DNA of 64,000 nt from Nostoc sp. XA010 (lineage in GTDB: Bacteria > Cyanobacteriota > Cyanobacteriia > Cyanobacteriales > Nostocaceae), in contig NZ_JAIVFX010000005.1 in assembly GCF_020829625.1 (NCBI RefSeq), forward strand, positions 124,001-188,000, written 5' to 3'. Below, one piece after another: positions 46,286-56,042 of this stretch. The notes below the pieces were generated by a model. That model was not told the DNA's origin. It saw nothing but the letters and a program-made list of their open reading frames with translations, and ran no database searches. Positions within the stretch are counted from its first letter, which is position 1. Each line of letters opens with the position of its first letter. The translations under genes and the position numbers were made by a program.

Positions 46286-46320
46286 ACAGGTCAAGCAAAT
46301 AGCCTGGCCTGTATTTTTTT
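46286..46320 (+). terminator. Intrinsic terminator of rpsB-tsf
   Basis: acaggtca (46286-46293) pairs with tggcctgt (46305-46312, one G-T pair) and is followed by A and seven T residues. Confidence 0.85.
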
Positions 46321-46438
46321 AGTAGAGACGCGAAATATCGCATTTAATTTAAAATATAAAATCCTCTGGGAAGTTATCCTAAAATAAATTCGTACATTTG
46401 TACTATGTAATAGTTCACATGGGCAAGAACGAAAAGAT

Positions 46439-47296
46439 ATGGCAAGAGCAATCGAGCGAATTGAACGGGATATTGCAGGAATAAAAGAAGCGATTCGGGC
46501 GATCGCAGTAGAATTACAAAATGCTTATGCTAGTTATCTAACCACTTTGGGGCTAGCTGTACGAAAACAGTTGATTCTGGCGAGTTACCACCTTTGTACT
46601 CAGGGGTATCCTGAAAACTTTCTGAATTTGTCATTGAATCAGCGCCAGCAATTGCAACAAGCCATCCGCAACTTGGGGCAAGTGGCAGGGGAGAAATTGC
46701 TTGCTTGTATTCAAAGTGAGGAAGTTGGGGTAGATGAGGGCGATGTAGCTTTAGCTTCCCGCAGGGTGGGAGATGAAGAAGTAACATCCTCTTTATCTTC
46801 TGAACTTCTGGATACCTCTAATTCTCAGTCTTTCACTGCCGACACCTCTAATCCTATAGAACTAGTAAAATGGCAACAGAACTTAGAAGAGGTTACGCAA
46901 GAGATACTGAAAAAACTGTCGCATGATGCTAATGTTTTAATACAAAAATCTGGGGTATTGCCTAAAAAATTACCAGAACCGATTTTAGCAGCAGCTGCTG
47001 CGGCGGCATCAGAAGCGTCTGGTGAGGTAATGCCAGGGCCACCCAACTTATTAAACTTAGTAATTGAAATTGAAAATGAGCAGCAGTCAGAAGATCCTGG
47101 ACTGACGCAAATCATGGCTATTAACCTGCGGTTAGGAGAAATTGAATTTGCTGATGTGGCGCTCTCCTCTGAGCGCAGGCAAATCCGCAGTATTTTAGTT
47201 CAGCTAAACAAGCTAGGACGAGAGTATCAAAAGAAACATAGAGAAAGAGCGATCGCTGAAGCCGAAGCTGCATGGCGTGCTAGTTGGTTTGAATAA
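46439..47296 (+). CDS. Conserved cyanobacterial hypothetical protein, helical
   Basis: A 285-residue soluble protein. Residues 1-90 are helical (IERDIAGIKEAIRAIAVELQ, YASYLTTLGLAVRKQLILAS). Residues about 95-150 are acidic and Ser-rich, likely flexible. The last 130 residues have an Ala-rich turn (PILAAAAAAASEASGEVMPG), a VIEIENEQQSEDPGLTQI strand and a long basic C-terminal helix. No known domain is recognised. The place between tsf and recG appears conserved among cyanobacteria, as far as I recall. Confidence 0.7.
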   Translation: MARAIERIERDIAGIKEAIRAIAVELQNAYASYLTTLGLAVRKQLILASYHLCTQGYPENFLNLSLNQRQQLQQAIRNLGQVAGEKLLACIQSEEVGVDEGDVALASRRVGDEEVTSSLSSELLDTSNSQSFTADTSNPIELVKWQQNLEEVTQEILKKLSHDANVLIQKSGVLPKKLPEPILAAAAAAASEASGEVMPGPPNLLNLVIEIENEQQSEDPGLTQIMAINLRLGEIEFADVALSSERRQIRSILVQLNKLGREYQKKHRERAIAEAEAAWRASWFE

Positions 47297-47299
47297 AGT

Positions 47300-47400
47300 T
47301 ATGAGTTATGAATTATGAGTTATGAGTTATTTATTCCTAACTCTTAACTCCTCACTCCTGTACAGACGCGATTAATCGCGTTTCTACTCATTACTTTTAA
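47300..47400. repeat. Cluster of dispersed intergenic repeats
   Basis: It holds gagttatga copies, the facing taactcctcactcc copies and the palindrome gacgcgattaatcgcgt. The same three units occur around 4950-5000 and 10480-10520. Confidence 0.75.
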
Positions 47401-47412
47401 CTCTGCTGACCA

Positions 47413-49923
47413 ATGACTAATGAAAAACCAGATTGGATACGATTGCACAAAGCCTTGGCAATAGAAGCTGAACGCGGCTTTACAGACTTGATGGGCAGAG
47501 AATACCGCTTTAGTGAATTTCTTAGCCTAACTTTGGGCAAATTTCCAACAGGCTTACCCCAAACTGAACGCCGCCGTTGGCAAGGACTAGCGGTGCAATT
47601 TGCTAGTTATCCACATCTAGCACTGGAAGAAAGACAAAATTTAGTAGCAGAAACTCGTAGATATCTCTCTCAACTACAGAAACAGGAGCAGGGAAAGCAG
47701 GGAGAGCAGGGGGAGCAGAGGAGCAGAGGAGCAGGGGAGCAAGGGAGAATTTATCAATCCAAAATCCAAAGGCGCGACCCAAAATCTAAAATTATCCCTG
47801 AGGTGAGTCGGAGGCTTGCACCAAATATTGAGCAAAAACTCAGCGATTTACCAGAAATAGGCTTAAAAAAAGCTGATAATTTGGCACGGCTTGGTTTACA
47901 CACCGTTCGCGACTTGCTTTTCTACTATCCCCGTGACCACATTGATTATGCGCGTCAGGTGAATATCCGCGAGTTACAAGCCGGTGAGACGGTGACAATA
48001 GTGGCTACAGTGAAGCGTTGTAACTGCTTTACTAGCCCTAAAAATCAGAAATTATCAATTTTAGAATTGGTAGTAAAAGATAACAGTGGTCAAATCAAAA
48101 TTGGTCGTTTTTACGCAGGTACACGTTTTAGCAGTCGCGCTTGGCAAGAAAGTTTAAAACGCCGTTATCCAGTAGGTAGTATTCTGGCGGCGTGTGGGTT
48201 GGTGAAAGAAAGTAAATATGGCTTGACACTGGATAATCCAGAACTAGAGGTTTTAGCAAATCCAGGAGATTCGATTGAGTCGCTAAATATTGGGCGGGTA
48301 GTGCCAATTTATGGACTGACAGAAGGAGTGGTGGCGAATACAGTACGACAGGCGGTAATTGCTGCTTTACCTGCTGCGGCTAGCCTGAAAGACCCTTTGC
48401 CAAGTGGTTTGCGACAAAAGTATGGTTTGATGGAATTGAAAGATGCGATCGCTAACATCCATTTTCCTAGTGATAGCGCCGCCTTACAAGTTGCCCGTCG
48501 TCGCCTAGTCTTTGATGAATTTTTCTATCTACAACTTGGGTTACTGCAACGTCAGCAGCAAGCAAGGGCGATTCAAACCAGCGCCATCCTAGTTCCACGC
48601 GGTCAACTTGTAGAGAAATTCCACGAAATACTTCCCTTTCAACTCACTGGCGCACAGCAACGAGTTCTCAACGATATCCTCAACGATTTACAAAAACCTG
48701 TACCAATGAATCGTTTGGTACAAGGTGATGTCGGTTCTGGTAAAACAGTCGTCGCCGTACTAGCTATCCTCGCAGCAATTCAATCTGGCTATCAAGCGGC
48801 GCTGATGGCTCCCACAGAAGTTTTGGCAGAACAACATTATCGGAAGTTAGTTAGCTGGTTTAACCTCTTGCATTTACCAGTAGAATTACTGACAGGTTCT
48901 ACTAAAACTGCTAAACGAAGACAAATACATTCTCAGTTAGGAACTGGTGAATTACCTCTGTTAGTGGGAACCCATGCCTTAATTCAAGACCCCGTAAACT
49001 TCCATCAACTTGGCTTAGTAGTCATAGATGAGCAGCATCGCTTTGGGGTAGAACAACGGGCGCGTTTGCAGCAAAAAGGTGAGCAACCCCATGTGTTGAC
49101 TATGACAGCTACCCCGATTCCCAGAACGTTAGCACTGACGATACACGGGGATTTGGATGTGAGCCAGATTGATGAGTTACCACCAGGACGACAAAAGATT
49201 CAGACAACAGTATTGTCAGGTCAGCAACGCAACCATGCTTACGATCTCATCCGGCGAGAAATTGCCCAAGGTAGGCAAGTTTATGTGGTTTTGCCTTTAG
49301 TAGAAGAATCAGAAAAACTGGATCTGCGATCAGCTGTTGACGAGCATCAAAAGCTACAAGAAAGTGTTTTTCCAGACTTTCAAGTGGGGCTGCTACACGG
49401 TCGCATGAGTTCAGCCGAAAAGGACGAATCTATTACCAAATTCCGTGATAACCAAACGCAGGTTTTGGTTTCTACTACCGTTGTCGAGGTTGGTGTAGAT
49501 GTACCTAATGCTACGGTGATGCTCATTGAAAATGCGGAGCGATTTGGTTTATCGCAACTCCACCAACTGCGGGGGCGTGTCGGTCGTGGCGCGGCTCAGT
49601 CTTATTGTTTGTTGATGAGCAGTTCCAGAAGTCCTGATGCTCAACAACGATTGAAGGTGTTGGAACAATCTCAGGATGGTTTTTTCATCTCTGAGATGGA
49701 TATGCGTTTTCGTGGCCCAGGACAAGTACTAGGAACTCGTCAATCAGGAGTGCCAGATTTTACATTAGCGAGTTTGGTTGAAGATGAAGAAGTTTTACTT
49801 TTAGCGCGGCAAGCAGCAGAGAAAATAATAGAGATGGATGCAACTTTAGAGCGTTGGTATTTGATGAAAGAAGAGTTGAAGTATAGGTATGAGCGATTGA
49901 TGGGTGGGGCGATTTTGACTTAA
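47413..49923 (+). CDS. recG: ATP-dependent DNA helicase RecG
   Basis: An 836-residue branch-migrating helicase for fork rescue and recombination. The wedge/OB domain lies at about residues 160-280. The helicase domains carry Walker A (GDVGSGKTVV near 440), the DEQH box (VVIDEQHRFGVEQR), TATPIPRTLALTI, and motifs V-VI (VSTTVVEVGVDVPNA, QLRGRVGRG). Cyanobacterial forms have an N-terminal extension, as here. Residues about 91-127 (EQGKQGEQGEQRSRGAGEQG and the next stretch) are encoded by intergenic-type repeats that have entered in frame. The insert lies in the linker before the wedge and is probably tolerated. Confidence 0.96.
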   Translation: MTNEKPDWIRLHKALAIEAERGFTDLMGREYRFSEFLSLTLGKFPTGLPQTERRRWQGLAVQFASYPHLALEERQNLVAETRRYLSQLQKQEQGKQGEQGEQRSRGAGEQGRIYQSKIQRRDPKSKIIPEVSRRLAPNIEQKLSDLPEIGLKKADNLARLGLHTVRDLLFYYPRDHIDYARQVNIRELQAGETVTIVATVKRCNCFTSPKNQKLSILELVVKDNSGQIKIGRFYAGTRFSSRAWQESLKRRYPVGSILAACGLVKESKYGLTLDNPELEVLANPGDSIESLNIGRVVPIYGLTEGVVANTVRQAVIAALPAAASLKDPLPSGLRQKYGLMELKDAIANIHFPSDSAALQVARRRLVFDEFFYLQLGLLQRQQQARAIQTSAILVPRGQLVEKFHEILPFQLTGAQQRVLNDILNDLQKPVPMNRLVQGDVGSGKTVVAVLAILAAIQSGYQAALMAPTEVLAEQHYRKLVSWFNLLHLPVELLTGSTKTAKRRQIHSQLGTGELPLLVGTHALIQDPVNFHQLGLVVIDEQHRFGVEQRARLQQKGEQPHVLTMTATPIPRTLALTIHGDLDVSQIDELPPGRQKIQTTVLSGQQRNHAYDLIRREIAQGRQVYVVLPLVEESEKLDLRSAVDEHQKLQESVFPDFQVGLLHGRMSSAEKDESITKFRDNQTQVLVSTTVVEVGVDVPNATVMLIENAERFGLSQLHQLRGRVGRGAAQSYCLLMSSSRSPDAQQRLKVLEQSQDGFFISEMDMRFRGPGQVLGTRQSGVPDFTLASLVEDEEVLLLARQAAEKIIEMDATLERWYLMKEELKYRYERLMGGAILT
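47683..47795. repeat. Intergenic repeat inside recG
   Basis: The run of gagcaggg-like units ends in caggggagcaagggagaat, a string also seen at 33190-33210. It is followed by atccaaaatccaaa/aaaatctaaaat units, another gap-type repeat. All are in frame with recG. Confidence 0.85.
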
Positions 49924-49946
49924 TTTATCTTGTCTTGATGATGAAC

Positions 49947-50060
49947 AGCTACTATAGCAATCCTAAATCATTTATAAAAATAAATTAACCGCAGAGGCGC
50001 AGAGAACGCAGAGAGAGAAATCAGAGATTTTCACGATTCATTTAGGATTGCTATATAGCT
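49947..50060. repeat. MITE-like inverted-repeat element, about 114 bp
   Basis: Perfect 16-bp terminal inverted repeats, tatagcaatcctaaat (49953-49968) and atttaggattgctata (50040-50055), extend outward as agcta on both sides with one extra base on the left. The core contains ccgcagaggcgcagagaacg, a very common cyanobacterial repeat. Its right end supplies the last codons and stop of the NACHT-LRR gene. Confidence 0.85.
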
Positions 50061-50065
50061 GTGTG

Positions 50066-50860
50066 AGGTTGGTCAGGTTAGCCAGAGCGGAAACATCGCT
50101 TACTTGCGTGCCTCGAAGATTTAGCTCTTTAAGGTTGGTCAGGTTAGCCAGAGGGGAAACATCGCTCACCTGCGTGTTTGAAAGATTTAGCCCTGTGAGG
50201 TTGATCAGGTTAGCCAGAGGGGAAATATCGCTCACCTGCGTGTTTGAAAGATTTAGCAATGTGAGGTTGGTCAGATTGGCTAGAGATGAAATATCACTCA
50301 CTTGCGTTTGTGAAATATCTAGCTCTTTGAGGTTGGTCAGTTTAGTTAAAGCTGAAACATCCCTCACCTGCGTTCTGCAAAGATATAGTTCTGTGAGGTT
50401 GGTCAGGTTAGCCAGAACTGAAACATCGCTCACTTTCGTTAAGAAAAGACTTAGCAGTGTGAGGTTGGTCAAGTCAGCCAGAACTGAAATATCGCTCACC
50501 TGTAAAAATGAAAGACTTAGCTCTGTGAGGTTGGTCAGGTTAGCCAGAACTGAAATATCGCTCACTTGTGTTAATGAAATATGTAGCTGTGCGAGGTTGG
50601 TCAATTCAGCCAGAACTGAAATATCGCTCACCCGCGTGAATGAAATATCTAGCTGTGCGAGGTTGGTCAATTCAGCCAGAACTGAAATATTGCTCACCTG
50701 CGTGTTTGAAATATCTAGCTGTGCGAGGTTGGTCAATTCAGCCAGAACTGAAATATCGCTCACCTGCGTTCTGGAAAGATTTAGCTCTGTGAGGTTGGTC
50801 AGGTTAGCCAGAGCGGAAACATCGCTCACCTGCGTTCCTGAAAGATATAGGGATGTGAGG
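50066..50860 (-). repeat. 66-bp tandem repeats encoding LRRs
   Basis: About twelve head-to-tail units of 66 bp; each holds a version of gaggttggtcaggttagcca followed by gaaacatcgctcacctgcgt. Neighbouring units, especially those at 50585-50780, are nearly identical in DNA, so the array has changed recently by unequal exchange or slippage. Confidence 0.9.
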
Positions 50861-53694
50861 TTGGTCAGTTTGGATAACGAATTTAAGTCATGCAATTTTC
50901 TTGGAATTGAAATTGGAAGAAGCCCATCTTCTTCAACGTGTTGTCTAATGACTGATATTTGGCTCCAATCATCAACAAAGTTCACTAGTTCTTGAGCAAC
51001 TTTGACAGTCGAATCATCCAAAAACTCTTTCAGAAGATCCCTTGCTCTTTGATCACCGATTAATCCCAGTGTTCGCACACAGGCTGCACGTTCTGCTGCT
51101 TTCCAGCCTGTTTGTTTTTTCAGATAAGGTATGATCGCTTCACCACAGGATGCTAAGACTGTTGCATCTGTCAAATTTTGAGGTGGCAAAAGCTGTTCTG
51201 ATAACTGAGTAAAGGCTTGGCTAATTTCTGGATCATTTAGCTGGTAGGCATTTGTGTAACACCGAAGGAAAAAGAACTGCTTTGACCTGAGTTTTGCAGC
51301 TTCTAATTGGTCTTGTTTCGACCGTGCTTTGGATGGAGCATTTAAAGGAGTTTTTTCAAGAACCGCTCTTACAAGCTCAGTAGCAAACCTAGAACCATCT
51401 CGTGGCAGTGCAACAGCAAACAAAATAACAGGTTGCCAGGAAGCTTCGTCAGTGTTATTTGCTAATATTTGAACATCACCGATATTAACAAAACGTTCAG
51501 CGGCGAGAAACTCTTTTAAAGTGTTGTGCAGAAATTCAATTCTTTGCTCACTTGATTCTTGGAGTATCCCACTGCGCTCAACAAGTGCTTGACGAATAGC
51601 AATGGCGTTGATGTGAGAAAGCTTGTAACTTTCTAACGCTTCAGTAATTTGCCGATCGGCTTCGGCTTCACTAATTGCAGATACACCTGAACTAACCATG
51701 TGGAAAGCAAGTTGAGACAGCAATCCTTTACGAATCCGAAATTCTAATCTTCCATAGGCTTCATCAATCCATTTTTGGGCTTCAAAGCTTAAACGTTCTT
51801 TATCGCGGCGATCGAGCAGCATTTCGCATAGCTTTTCGCATAGCTCAACAGGTGTTTCTGGAAGGTTCTCATTTCGTGCCCGATGAAGCGCACAAACTAC
51901 TGCACAAAGCAAAGGATTACTGGTCAGTCGAGCTACAGCAGGGGTCGCCTCAAGTCGCTGCTTTAAGCGTTTTGCCAAAGGTCGTAAATCGGTAGGTTCG
52001 TTCCAATTTCGTAAACGAACCTCCATCGCATCATGCCAGCGATCAATGAAGGTGTCCCGGTCAGGAGGGGTCATCGGTTCAACCCGCGCAGATACAAACC
52101 CAAGTTCAATAAACTCAACTCGTTCAACTGCTTCAGGGCGTGTTGTCACCACATAGTAATTACCTGGGTAAGTTTTAACTAACTGACGAATTTCCCGCAT
52201 TGTTTCATCCCGCGCTTGCTGCGGAACTTCATCTACACCGTCAAACATTACCAGGGCACGACCACTGTTTAAGATATCATCAATCCAATTGGCGGGAGGA
52301 TCAGGTAGCTCTTTTGCAAGTAAAAGAGGAAATTTGCCTGGTCGGGGTAACTGACCATTAGAACAATCTCGCAAGCGAATAATAAAGGGAATTTTTTGTC
52401 GCCAGTCACTAGAATTATCTGAAAATTGAATATCAGGTTCTCCATCAAGCTTACTCAAGGAAGGCTTAATCACTGCTAGCCTTTGTCTTGCTGTGTCTCT
52501 AGAAACAGGTTCATTTCTGGCAGATTGAACAGCAGCCCAACGCAAAAGGGTTGTTTTTCCACTACCAGCGACTCCACGTATCAGCAAATGCTCTTTATCA
52601 GAAAGATTATCAAAGACCTGCTCTGCCGGAAATGTAATTTGATCTTTAGCTGTTATTTCGTTAATGTCACCTTCTAATTCTTCCGCTTCTGTAGTCTCCT
52701 TATCTTCATCGGACAAATTTAAGGATACATAGGCAACAGTCAATGAATATTCCTTCGATTCTCTGGGTACATCAATGCCAAAAAGCTGCACATAATCTAA
52801 CTTATCAGCGACAGCTTTACGATAACGAACTTCATAATCTTCTGCTCGATCAACTTTACTCTCAGAAGTAATCTCAATCGGAATATTATCTATTGATACT
52901 TCTACAGCAGGGTTAGAATTTTTTTTTGCAGCTATAGAACTACATAGGTTTTCTATCCAAGGCTTTAAATGTTCTAAAGCCCAACATCCTCGATCATCTG
53001 TTCGACCGTGAATAATGCGAGGAATCCAACCTCCGCCTGTAGAATCGTATTGGCGCAACCAAACTTCACCAGTTGCTTTTGCAAAGTCAAGCTGCACAAA
53101 GTTATAGCCATTGTTTTTGCTTTCAGACCATTCATGACAAGCCCCTGCTGAAATAACTGTATGCCCGGTTGAAGCATCAGATCGAACAAAATCCTGATGC
53201 TCATGACCATGTAGAATAAAAGGAAAATCTCTTTCTAACTGCCTACCAAAGCTTGGGTTTTCTTCAGGAACCAACCAATTTGTAGGATGATGTAAAAGCG
53301 CAATAGCAAAATCATTCTTTGGAAGTTTTTGTAGCAGAGTTTCCAACTGAAAGCGACCTGCCATCCATAATCTACCTAATTCTAAGCGACCTGCTCCTGA
53401 TGATGACCACGCAGAGTTAAAACCAGCAATGCCAACACGCAAATCGGCAACTTCACGAGCATCTGCATAAATTAAATGCTCTCGTCCTGTAAGTAAATGG
53501 TCATAACCATAAGTTTGTAGGAAGTGAGCATAATCGTCTAAACGACCAATAATTCGTTGCCAATCTATACCAGCATCTTTAATAAAACTGGTAATTTCAT
53601 CGAGTGAGCTAATACTCTCTAATGCTTGTTTCTCGAACCTTGAGATTTTATTTCGATTAACGTCATGATTACCCGGTACAAGGAAAAGGTTCCG

Positions 53695-53970
53695 TTACTC
53701 AATGGCTGGCTGAAAAGATTCTCGGACTGTTGTTAAGAAATCATGGGCTTCACGAAATTGTTCGGCTATTGATTTTCCTGCACCACTCCCAATGTTACCA
53801 AATGCGGCATCACCCGTAAAAAAAATCAGATCCGGTCTTAACCCATACCGCTCCTGCATTTTTTTAAGATCCTTGCAGAGAGTATCAGTAACTCGTTTAG
53901 CATCCCAACCAGTTAGTGGTTTACAAGCATGGATATCTGAAAGATGCAGCCAAGTCAGTGTTTGAGCCAT
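53695..53970 (-). CDS. N-terminal fragment of the metallophosphoesterase-NACHT gene
   Basis: The first 91 codons up to the premature TAA, starting MAQTLTWLHLSDIHACKP. It carries phosphoesterase motifs I and II only (SDIH and TGDAAF). Alone it cannot bind both metals. The codon after PAIE is TAA where a CAA or CAG (Gln) would restore the frame into RNLFLVPGNHD. The gene starts 28 bases downstream of the stop of the membrane protein gene. Confidence 0.75.
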   Translation of the reverse strand: MAQTLTWLHLSDIHACKPLTGWDAKRVTDTLCKDLKKMQERYGLRPDLIFFTGDAAFGNIGSGAGKSIAEQFREAHDFLTTVRESFQPAIE

Positions 53971-53998
53971 TGAGAGAATTCCTTATTAATAACCAGCC

Positions 53999-54493
53999 TC
54001 AAATTAAGGGAATTGCCTTCCAAGCAATTAGGAGAAAAACGATTTCTAGAATGTAACTGATAAAGACGGTGGGATTTAGCAAACCATCCCAGACATAACC
54101 TTTACGTTTGGGAGATGTAGCCCGTTTCAATGCATAATTCCAGCTATTAAATATGGCAGGCCCTCGCAATTGGCAAGTTTCCAAGAAGGTGGTTTCAATT
54201 TCGCCTACACGGGGATAAAAACCACGTTGAAAGTGCTTCCACTGGCTCTCTAAAACCCAAAAAAAGATTGGAATGGTGGAGCCAACCAAAGCAAGAACGC
54301 TCTTATTCTGTTGCAGTGCTAATACAATTACAGCACCAGTTCCAGTGATACCAAGAGCTTTAATTGCCCAAATCTGCTTATTGTAGTCTTCAATGGTGGT
54401 TTGCAGGAAGAAATATTCCTGCTTCAATAACTCCACCTCAAAATTATCTAAGGCATTATCCCTAGAAGAGGTAGAAGGTTGGGAATCAGACAT
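53999..54493 (-). CDS. Membrane protein upstream of the NACHT-LRR gene
   Basis: A 164-residue protein. Residues about 15-42 form a charged helix (NFEVELLKQEYFFLQTTIED). Two close membrane helices follow (IKALGITGTGAVIVLALQ and VLALVGSTIPIFFWVLE), then a polar loop of about 60 residues, and a last helix at the C terminus (VFISYILEIVFLLIAWKAI). The family is not recognised; the helix pair after a cytoplasmic helix is reminiscent of small defence-linked membrane effectors. The 28-base gap to the phosphoesterase-NACHT gene suggests one operon and a joint function. Confidence 0.65.
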   Translation of the reverse strand: MSDSQPSTSSRDNALDNFEVELLKQEYFFLQTTIEDYNKQIWAIKALGITGTGAVIVLALQQNKSVLALVGSTIPIFFWVLESQWKHFQRGFYPRVGEIETTFLETCQLRGPAIFNSWNYALKRATSPKRKGYVWDGLLNPTVFISYILEIVFLLIAWKAIPLI

Positions 54494-54867
54494 CAGCCTT
54501 ACAGTAATAACACTTATTACTCATAACATATTACTTGAAAAAGCTCAAAAATATAAATCTATATTGTTCTGTTACAGTAAGATTTAACGTGAGTTCGACG
54601 GCGAGCGAAAGCCAGAAAGCCTGAACCTAGAGTAATTGAATAAATTGGATAGAGAAATCTGTTACGATCTATCCTGCTACGAATTTCTCTTACTGTAGTT
54701 AATGCTTAGGTGATCGCGATTACCTTATACAATCTAGCTAGTGATCATTCCAGACTCGATTGCTGTGTAGAGATTTGCCTAAAGGTAGAGCGATCGCAAT
54801 CTCGCAATCCTTCTATAAGCACGAATCAATACAATTGTTAATAGTTAATTTAACACCTAATTTTCAA
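54494..54867. other. Gap between the defence-like locus and the glycosyltransferase
   Basis: No gene or RNA is recognised. It should contain the promoter of the minus-strand membrane-protein/NACHT operon. Confidence 0.4.
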
Positions 54868-55821
54868 TCACAATACTTGCTGCATTTGAGCATAAGCTTC
54901 ATAGACACCCTTCACGTTGTACCAGTTGAGAAAAATTCGGGCGATTTCTAAAGCTAATTGAGGTTTACCTAAGTTAATTAGCCATTGCAACAATGGAGCC
55001 ATTGTTCGTTCATTTAGCGCACCATTGAGTGATAAAATGCCCCATAGTAAGCGATGCAGCCAAGTCATTTGAATCATCATTCGCACTTCCCATGTGGGAT
55101 GCTTCTGATAAAACAAAACTCCCATACGTCCGCGTTGAATTTCTTGGTCAATCAATCGAGGAATTTGCTCTAATTTAAATGCTGGATGCCAATGATAGCC
55201 GACAGCTTCGGGACATTTAATTAGTGTCAAACCTAGTTTTTTCAGCCGTACACCTAGTTCTAAATCTTCCCAGCCATAGAGTTGAAAGCTGGTGTCAAAA
55301 AGTCCGGCTTTCTCTAGCCAATGTTTAGGGATTGCTACATTTCCCGTAGCAAAAAAAGCTGCTGAAAAATCTGTGACTTTGTAGGGTTCAGCAGTTGGGT
55401 TGTTGAAATTACAAGTATTAATAACTGCACCGTAAGTGAAAAAGCGATCGCTCCCCAATTTCTCCTTTCCCTGCACTAGCGCGTCTGCGTGAGCTTGCAA
55501 GAAATTCTTCAGCACCACTAAATCGCTATCAATAAAGATAATTGTATCTCCCAGCGCCCGTTCTACCCCCAAATTCCGAGCCGCAGCTGGGCCAGCATGA
55601 TCTTGCTGAAACCAGCGCACATGGGGAAAATCTTCTTTGTGTCCTGCTAACCACTCCAATGTGCCATCAGTAGAACCATCATCCACTAAGACAATTTCGT
55701 AATCAGTAACCGAACTTGGCTGACTTAATTCCTGTACCTCCAAGGCGCGGAGGCACTTTTCTAAAATCGGTTGGCGATTATAAGTCGGTATCACAACGCT
55801 GAAAAACACAGTCTCACCCAC
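54868..55821 (-). CDS. Family 2 glycosyltransferase
   Basis: A 317-residue GT-A enzyme. The nucleotide-sugar part has VVIPTYNRQPILEKCLRAL, VLVDDGSTDGTLEWL and the DxD-type motif FIDSDLVV. The C-terminal half has LYGWEDLELGVRLKKLG, the acceptor and catalytic motif of the GT7C/chondroitin-like group. No membrane helix is seen. It probably adds sugars to an exopolysaccharide, glycolipid or glycoprotein; the donor and acceptor are unknown. No other sugar genes are nearby. Confidence 0.9.
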   Translation of the reverse strand: MGETVFFSVVIPTYNRQPILEKCLRALEVQELSQPSSVTDYEIVLVDDGSTDGTLEWLAGHKEDFPHVRWFQQDHAGPAAARNLGVERALGDTIIFIDSDLVVLKNFLQAHADALVQGKEKLGSDRFFTYGAVINTCNFNNPTAEPYKVTDFSAAFFATGNVAIPKHWLEKAGLFDTSFQLYGWEDLELGVRLKKLGLTLIKCPEAVGYHWHPAFKLEQIPRLIDQEIQRGRMGVLFYQKHPTWEVRMMIQMTWLHRLLWGILSLNGALNERTMAPLLQWLINLGKPQLALEIARIFLNWYNVKGVYEAYAQMQQVL

Positions 55822-56042
55822 AACACTATTTATCCATCTCCAGGATAGGACAGATGCGACGCTGACACTGTTCCTTGTCTGATTCTGGTTACGGAAATGG
55901 TCAATCTACTGAATGATGCAATATTTGCTGGGCATTTAAAAATAGGTATATAAGTTTACCACGTTTAAAATCTGAAAATATGCATTTTTGTATGTGTATT
56001 AAAGCTTATTTTTTCGTAAATAATAACAGTTGATAAATTCAA

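Larger units (their letters stand above)
50038..53970 (-). pseudogene. Metallophosphoesterase-NACHT-LRR protein with one internal stop
   Basis: One frame of 1310 codons is interrupted only by TAA at codon 92 (53695-53697). Residues 1-310 are a calcineurin-like phosphoesterase with all motifs: LHLSDIH, FFTGDAAFG, LVPGNHD (just after the stop), ALLHHP and LHGHEH. Next is a linker with KLDYVQLFGIDVP, then a NACHT ATPase with Walker A GVAGSGKTTLLRW (near 470), Walker B ALVMFDGVDEVP, VVTTRPEAV and LTSNPLLCAVVCALHR. A helical/HEAT-like part follows, and about 12 LRRs of 22 residues (LTNLTELNLSRTQVSDISVL) from about residue 1035. The end YSNPK is MITE-derived. The long open part can start at a TTG at 53442 but would then lack the GNHD motif. 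It resembles NLR-like defence ATPases. Confidence 0.85.

Noticed and set aside
50066..50860. CRISPR-like regular repeats
   Set aside because: The 66-bp units are contiguous without spacers and encode LRRs in the minus-strand frame; no cas genes are near.
50048..50995. Long plus-strand open frame (315 codons) opposite the LRR array
   Set aside because: It is the antisense of the 66-bp tandem repeats; a repeat length divisible by three keeps it open. Its translation is a Val/Arg/Leu/Thr repeat with no family.
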